This document shows, piece after piece, positions 5,772 through 9,946 of a stretch of 9,946 nt of DNA; position 1 is the stretch's first letter; each line of letters begins with the position of its first letter. The stretch covers positions 1-9,946 of the forward strand of contig CAIUXU010000235.1 of NCBI GenBank assembly GCA_903903205.1, written 5' to 3'. The DNA comes from an uncultured Syntrophobacterales bacterium. GTDB lineage: Bacteria > Desulfobacterota > Syntrophia > Syntrophales > UBA5619. The notes under the pieces are model-generated. The model was not told the origin of the DNA and searched no databases. It was given only the letters and a program-made list of their open reading frames with translations. Made by a program: the position numbers and the translations under genes.

Positions 5772-6722
5772 ATGGACTTTTTCCACAAACCTGTTTTGGT
5801 TGCAGAGGTTATGGCATCCCTTCAATGCCGGACCGGGGCCGTCTATCTGGACGGCACGCTGGGGGGCGGGGGACACGCCTTTGAAATCCTGCGGAACTCG
5901 GCGCCGAACGGCCGACTGATCGGCATCGACACCGATTCCGACGCTCTCCGGGAAGCGGAGAGGCGTCTGGCGCCTTTCGGCGACCGGGCGATCATTTTGA
6001 AGGGAAATTTCGCCACAATGGAAACCATTCTAACCGGCATGAACATCGGGAAAGTGGATGGGATCCTCCTCGATCTGGGGGTTTCTTCCCATCAACTGAA
6101 CACGGCAGGACGAGGTTTCAGCTTTTCCCTGGATGCCCCTCTGGATATGCGGATGGACCAGAACCATGGTCCGTGCGCATACGATCTGATCCACACCCTG
6201 TCCATGGACGAACTGGAAAAAATCATCCGGAATTACGGAGAAGAGAGAATGGCAGGAAGGATCGCCCGGGCCGTTGTGGCGAGACGGACGCTTTCCCCCA
6301 TCCGAACGACGGCCGATCTCGCCGGGATTGTGGCCGGGGCGTTGCCCAAGGCCCGTGGACCCGTCCGGATCCACCCGGCAACCCGGACCTTCCAGGCCCT
6401 TCGAATCGCCGTCAACGACGAACTCGCGAGCTTGCGACAGGCTTTGGCGGACGGAATGGGGCGTCTCAGTGATGGCGGGCGCTTTTGTGTAATCTCTTTT
6501 CATTCACTGGAAGACCGAATCGTGAAGAACGCTTTCCAGACGGAACAAAAAGGCTGCATTTGCCCTCCCGATTTTCCCCTCTGCGCCTGCGGCCGGAAAC
6601 CGACGATGAAAGTCCTGACACGGAAACCATTGGTTCCCGGCGAGGCAGAGCTCCTTGCTAACCCGCGGGCCAGAAGTGCAAAAATGAGAGTCGCAGAGAG
6701 GATCGGATCATGCAAGCCGTAG
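5772..6722 (+). CDS. rsmH: RsmH (MraW), 16S rRNA m4C1402 methyltransferase
   Basis: The 316-residue protein is the S-adenosylmethionine-dependent methyltransferase that modifies N4 of C1402 in 16S rRNA at the ribosomal P site. Motifs in order: FHKPVLVAEV at the N-terminus, DGTLGGGGHA (27-36) forming the SAM-binding loop, GIDTDSDAL (51-59), DGILLDLGVSSHQLN (96-110), RGFSF and DMRMD (114-129), HPATRTFQALRIAVNDEL from H201, and FHSLEDR around H244. A late cysteine cluster, CICPPDFPLCAC (262-273), is usual in many family members. The start follows mraZ by 48 bases without a strong ribosome binding site. Its last 13 bases overlap ftsL, suggesting translational coupling. Confidence 0.96.
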   Translation: MDFFHKPVLVAEVMASLQCRTGAVYLDGTLGGGGHAFEILRNSAPNGRLIGIDTDSDALREAERRLAPFGDRAIILKGNFATMETILTGMNIGKVDGILLDLGVSSHQLNTAGRGFSFSLDAPLDMRMDQNHGPCAYDLIHTLSMDELEKIIRNYGEERMAGRIARAVVARRTLSPIRTTADLAGIVAGALPKARGPVRIHPATRTFQALRIAVNDELASLRQALADGMGRLSDGGRFCVISFHSLEDRIVKNAFQTEQKGCICPPDFPLCACGRKPTMKVLTRKPLVPGEAELLANPRARSAKMRVAERIGSCKP

Positions 6723-7030
6723 AGGTTCTCAAGCAGACGGTTCGCCCGCAGGATGATGCATCCGGCCACATCGGATATTCAACCTGGATCTTTATCGCCT
6801 CCGTCCTGATGGCGGTGGCCCTCCTCTACGTATGGAGCCATATCCACATGACGGAGCTGGAGTACCAGATCGCCCGGGAGCTGAACAGTCGGGAACAGAT
6901 TACGGAAGAGCAGCGGAAGTTGAAGATCGAACTCGCCACACTGAAATCACCCCAGAGGATAGAAACCATCGCCCGGGAAAAACTGCAGATGACGTATCCG
7001 GAAAGGGCACAGGTGATCTTGCTGAAATGA
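6710..7030 (+). CDS. ftsL: FtsL, cell division protein
   Basis: The 106-residue bitopic protein has a short cytoplasmic tail, one membrane helix at about 25-42, and a periplasmic heptad-rich region (about 46-80) likely to form a coiled coil. It ends with LKSPQRIETIAREKLQM, a typical FtsL closing segment. FtsL joins FtsB and FtsQ in the division complex that activates the FtsW/FtsI septal peptidoglycan synthase. Sequence conservation in this family is low, so the call leans on size, topology and position between rsmH and ftsI. Its start lies inside rsmH and its stop overlaps the ftsI start (ATGA). Confidence 0.88.
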   Translation: MQAVEVLKQTVRPQDDASGHIGYSTWIFIASVLMAVALLYVWSHIHMTELEYQIARELNSREQITEEQRKLKIELATLKSPQRIETIAREKLQMTYPERAQVILLK

Positions 7031-9036
7031 CCAGCGAATCAAGAAAGTGGATGAAATTCAGAATTGCCACACTGCTGGCATTCTTCCTGGTGCTGTTCAT
7101 CGCCCTCGCCTCACGCGCCTTCCAACTGCAAATCCTGTCCGGCAAGGCGCTGAAGTCCCTTGCCCAAAAGCAGCATACGCAGACCCTTCTGCTGCAGCCC
7201 GACAGAGGGATCATCTTCGACAGGAACGGTGAAAAAATGGCCGCCACCGTCATGGCCGATTCTGTCTGCGCCGATCCATCCAAGATCGACAACCCCGGCG
7301 AAGTTGCCGGACGGCTCGCCGCCATTCTCCAGACAGACAGGGCAACCCTTCAGAAAAAACTGTCCGGCTCGAAGAATTTCTGCTGGCTCGCCCGGAGAAT
7401 CCCCCCCGAACAGGTCGGCCTCGTACAGGAGATGAATGTCGACGGAATTTTCATCGTCAAGGAACCCAAGCGTTACTATCCCAGCGGCGAACTCGCCGGC
7501 CATCTGATCGGCTTTGTCGGCATCGACGCCAACGGCCTTGAAGGGCTCGAGCTGCGCTATGACCGCTACCTGAAGGGCGCCCCCGAAAAACTGATCTGGA
7601 CGAGAGACGCCAAAGGGAAGCGGCTCATTCCCCGCGTGGAGACGCCCGAAACCGTCCAGAAGGAGAATTACAACCTCGTTCTGACCATCGACAACCGTAT
7701 TCAATACCTGGTGGAATCTCATCTGAAAGCGGCCGTAAAGGACAAAGGCGCCAAGGGAGGATTCGCCATCGTCATGGATCCCAAGACGGGAGAAATCCTG
7801 GCCCTGGCCAACGAGTTGGGATTCGACCCCAACCGTTTGTCCGCGGTCAACGCCGCCACAGGGAAAAACAAGGCGATTACCGACAGCTTTGATCCCGGCT
7901 CCACCTTCAAACCGTTTCTGGCGGCGGCCGCCTTGGAAGAGGGAGTCGTCAAGGAAACGGATCTGTTCAACTGCGAAAATGGCAATTTTGCAATCGCCGA
8001 CCGGGTGTTCCATGAGGCGAACCGCAAACGTCATGGATCGCTCAGCGTACACGATATCCTAAAATATTCCAGCAATATCGGATCGATAAAGATCGCCGAG
8101 AAACTTGGCAAGGAAAAATTCTCCCAATACATCCACAAGTTTGGGTTCGGCGCCAAAACCGGAATCGATCTCCCGGGTGAGGTAAACGGACTCCTCCGGC
8201 CGGTGGAGAAATGGACCCGGGTGGACGCCGCGACCATCGCCTTCGGCCAAGGAATCTCCGTCACGGCGATCCAGCTCATCACCGCACTGTCCAGCGTTGC
8301 CAACAAAGGGCTCCTGATGAAGCCTTTTATCGTCCGCGGGCTTATGGACCGGAAGGGAAACCTTGTCCAGCGCTATGATCCCACCGCGGTTCGCCAGGTC
8401 ATCTCCCCCGAGACGGCGAAGCGTCTCACCGCCATCCTGACCGACGTGGTCGGTATGGAAGACGGAACCGGAAAACATGCTCGCATCGTCAATGTCGCTG
8501 TCGCCGGCAAAACCGGCACATCGCAGAAATTCGATTTTGCCCGGCGCGCCTACTCCTCAGAAAAAGTCAGAACATCCTTCATGGGGTTCTTTCCCGCGGA
8601 AGACCCGCAGATTGCGATCCTGGTCGTTCTCGACGAACCACAACGGGACCGCTGGGGTGGCGTGGCCGCGGCCCCGGTCTTCAAGAATATCGGGGAACAG
8701 CTTTTGACCTGCTTCAAAACGAACATCCGGGAGAACCCCATTGGAGACACCTTGCCGCAAGGCGTCCCTGGGAGGCAACCCGTCAGCGACGACATGAAAG
8801 TCAGGCTTGCATCCGCCCCGACGCCGACCTTGGGCAGGTCGGAAACGGAGACAGACGAGACCGCCGTGCCGAACTTCCGAGGAATGACAATCCGGGAGGT
8901 CGTCAATAAATCGAAAGAAAAAGGGATCGAGGTACGTATCATCGGAAGCGGTTGGGCAATCGCGCAGCAGCCGGCAGCCGGGATGCCAACACCGAACGGT
9001 CGCCTCTGCACCGTCACCTTCGGAATGGGTTCTTGA
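7027..9036 (+). CDS. ftsI: FtsI (PBP3), septal transpeptidase with C-terminal PASTA domain
   Basis: The 669-residue class B penicillin-binding protein cross-links peptidoglycan at the septum. It has a short cytoplasmic tail, a membrane helix at about 12-30 and a pedestal region beginning near RGIIFDRNG. The transpeptidase domain holds the three catalytic boxes: SxxK at S292-K295 (DPGSTFKPF), SxN at S348-N350 (YSSNIG) and KTG at 495-497 (AGKTGTSQ). A linker rich in Pro, Ser and Thr (about 595-612) leads to one PASTA domain at about 614-666 (VPNFRGMTIREVV). The gene can be read in frame from 6832, inside ftsL, but ATG 7027 is chosen because it gives the usual tail-helix N-terminus and an ATGA overlap with ftsL. 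A second ATG eight codons later is possible. Confidence 0.95.
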   Translation: MTSESRKWMKFRIATLLAFFLVLFIALASRAFQLQILSGKALKSLAQKQHTQTLLLQPDRGIIFDRNGEKMAATVMADSVCADPSKIDNPGEVAGRLAAILQTDRATLQKKLSGSKNFCWLARRIPPEQVGLVQEMNVDGIFIVKEPKRYYPSGELAGHLIGFVGIDANGLEGLELRYDRYLKGAPEKLIWTRDAKGKRLIPRVETPETVQKENYNLVLTIDNRIQYLVESHLKAAVKDKGAKGGFAIVMDPKTGEILALANELGFDPNRLSAVNAATGKNKAITDSFDPGSTFKPFLAAAALEEGVVKETDLFNCENGNFAIADRVFHEANRKRHGSLSVHDILKYSSNIGSIKIAEKLGKEKFSQYIHKFGFGAKTGIDLPGEVNGLLRPVEKWTRVDAATIAFGQGISVTAIQLITALSSVANKGLLMKPFIVRGLMDRKGNLVQRYDPTAVRQVISPETAKRLTAILTDVVGMEDGTGKHARIVNVAVAGKTGTSQKFDFARRAYSSEKVRTSFMGFFPAEDPQIAILVVLDEPQRDRWGGVAAAPVFKNIGEQLLTCFKTNIRENPIGDTLPQGVPGRQPVSDDMKVRLASAPTPTLGRSETETDETAVPNFRGMTIREVVNKSKEKGIEVRIIGSGWAIAQQPAAGMPTPNGRLCTVTFGMGS

Positions 9037-9044
9037 GGTATCCG

Positions 9045-9946
9045 ATGCAATTTTCGCAGTTGATAAAAGGAATCGAATCCATCGGGATCCAGGGAGATCC
9101 AAACGGGGAAGTGCGCTCTGTCTGTTACGACTCCCGCCAGTGTGAAAAGAACAGTCTTTTCGTGGCGATCTCCGGCCTCAAGACGGACGGCCATCAATTC
9201 ATCGGCAACGCACTGACCCGCGGCGCCCGTTTCATTATTCATGAGCAAGACTTCACACCTCCCGCCGGCGTTACAGCCATGCGTGTCCGCAACAGCCGTC
9301 AGGTTCTCGGCTCTCTCGGAAGGAATTTCTTTAACCACCCCTCCGCCTCTCTGTGCCTTGTTGCCGTGGTGGGAACGAACGGAAAGACCACCATCACCTA
9401 CCTTCTGGAGGCGATCCTCCGGGCCGCAGGCCACTCCGTCGGCGTCCTGGGAACGGTCAACTACCGATACGATGAAAAGATAATTCAGGCGCCGAACACC
9501 ACGCCCGAATCCTTCGAGATGCAGCGGATTCTTCGGGAGATGGCCGACCACGGGGTCACCCACTGCGTGGCGGAGGTTTCCTCCCACGCGATCGACCTCC
9601 GCAGGGTCGACGAGTGCGCTTTCGACCTCGGGATTTTTACCAACCTCACACAGGACCACCTCGATTACCACGAAACCATGGAAAACTACTTCCAGGCCAA
9701 AAAACGCTTCTTTTCCGAGATTCTCCCCCGCAGTGGGAAAAATCGGCCACGGCCGATGATCGTGAACGGCGACGATCCCTTTGGACAGCGGATCATCCGG
9801 GAAGTCGGAGGCGGTTATATCACTTATGGTTTTGACAACCCCTGCGATATCCATCCAAACCCCTTTCATCTTTCTCTCGAAGGGATCGACGCAAAACTGA
9901 ATATCGAAGACGAAGCGCTCGACATCACATCCCCCTTGATGGGAAG
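9045..9946 (+). CDS. murE: MurE, UDP-MurNAc-tripeptide synthetase (3' end outside the window)
   Basis: The first 300 residues of a Mur ligase are visible. MurE adds the third amino acid (meso-diaminopimelate in most Gram-negatives, lysine in some others) to UDP-MurNAc-L-Ala-D-Glu in the cytoplasm. The N-terminal UDP-binding domain includes VCYDSRQCEKNSLFVAISG (26-44). The ATP loop is GTNGKTT (110-116). The uridine nucleotide-sugar contacts include NTTPES (151-156) and VSSHAIDLRRV (178-188), followed by FTNLTQDHLDYH (198-209). K219 in YFQAKKRFF is the likely carbamylated lysine. The motif that separates diaminopimelate from lysine enzymes lies beyond the window. A TGAGG ribosome binding site (9034-9038) overlaps the ftsI stop. 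Confidence 0.95.
   Translation, partial: MQFSQLIKGIESIGIQGDPNGEVRSVCYDSRQCEKNSLFVAISGLKTDGHQFIGNALTRGARFIIHEQDFTPPAGVTAMRVRNSRQVLGSLGRNFFNHPSASLCLVAVVGTNGKTTITYLLEAILRAAGHSVGVLGTVNYRYDEKIIQAPNTTPESFEMQRILREMADHGVTHCVAEVSSHAIDLRRVDECAFDLGIFTNLTQDHLDYHETMENYFQAKKRFFSEILPRSGKNRPRPMIVNGDDPFGQRIIREVGGGYITYGFDNPCDIHPNPFHLSLEGIDAKLNIEDEALDITSPLMG

Noticed and set aside
6832..7026. N-terminal extension of FtsI inside ftsL
   Set aside because: The extra 65 residues are ftsL read in another frame and would displace the normal tail-helix N-terminus; the ATGA overlap at 7027 fits the operon.
7111..8052. Minus-strand open frame (313 codons) opposite ftsI
   Set aside because: It is antisense to the FtsI pedestal and transpeptidase domains, and no domain or ribosome binding site supports it.
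8550..9869. Long minus-strand open frame (439 codons) opposite ftsI and murE
   Set aside because: It lies antisense to two firmly identified genes with conserved motifs, has no recognisable domain, and is the kind of open frame that GC-rich codon bias produces.
1..9946. CRISPR arrays, insertion sequences, tRNA or rRNA genes, phage or defence genes
   Set aside because: No regularly spaced direct repeats, transposase-like proteins, terminal inverted repeats or structural RNA genes were seen; most of the window is occupied by the identified genes.

Overview
The window reads as a stretch of chromosome from a Gram-negative anaerobe. The best guess is a deltaproteobacterium in the broad sense, such as a Syntrophales/Desulfobacterota relative. 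That is inferred from gene content (a CooC-type protein, a 12-heme cytochrome c with a cytochrome b partner, a PASTA-tailed FtsI and a classic dcw cluster), not from a database search. All genes lie on the + strand except a fragment at the left edge.

Layout: (1) 1-251, minus strand, holds the N-terminus of a membrane sensor protein, probably a sensor histidine kinase, running off the left edge. (2) 252-387 is an AT-rich divergent intergenic region with two inverted repeats. (3) 388-1128 encodes a CooC-family maturation ATPase with no carbon monoxide dehydrogenase gene beside it; a probable terminator follows. (4) 1276-3605 is a two-gene, ATGA-overlapped unit: a membrane-anchored cytochrome c with 12 CxxCH sites, one SxxCH site and an EF-hand-like loop, then a four-helix di-heme cytochrome b. 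It has its own strong-looking promoter. Together they look like an inner-membrane quinone/periplasm electron-transfer complex. (5) 3702-5191 encodes RuvX (YqgF) and MltG, which overlap. (6) From 5202 to the right edge lies the start of the division and cell-wall (dcw) cluster: a TTGACA-N17-TATCTT promoter, a three-repeat MraZ operator, then mraZ, rsmH, ftsL, ftsI and murE (cut by the window end).

How they work together: MltG, FtsL, FtsI and MurE serve peptidoglycan synthesis and septation. MraZ is the cluster's transcriptional regulator and RsmH a 16S rRNA methyltransferase. The cytochrome pair is a separate respiratory module, plausibly moving electrons between the menaquinone pool and periplasmic or extracellular partners (formate/H2 cycling, or direct transfer in a syntroph). 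The dcw half is ordinary. The left half (orphan CooC plus the unusual multiheme cytochrome) is where anything new would lie, but I see no clear evidence of an undescribed system.
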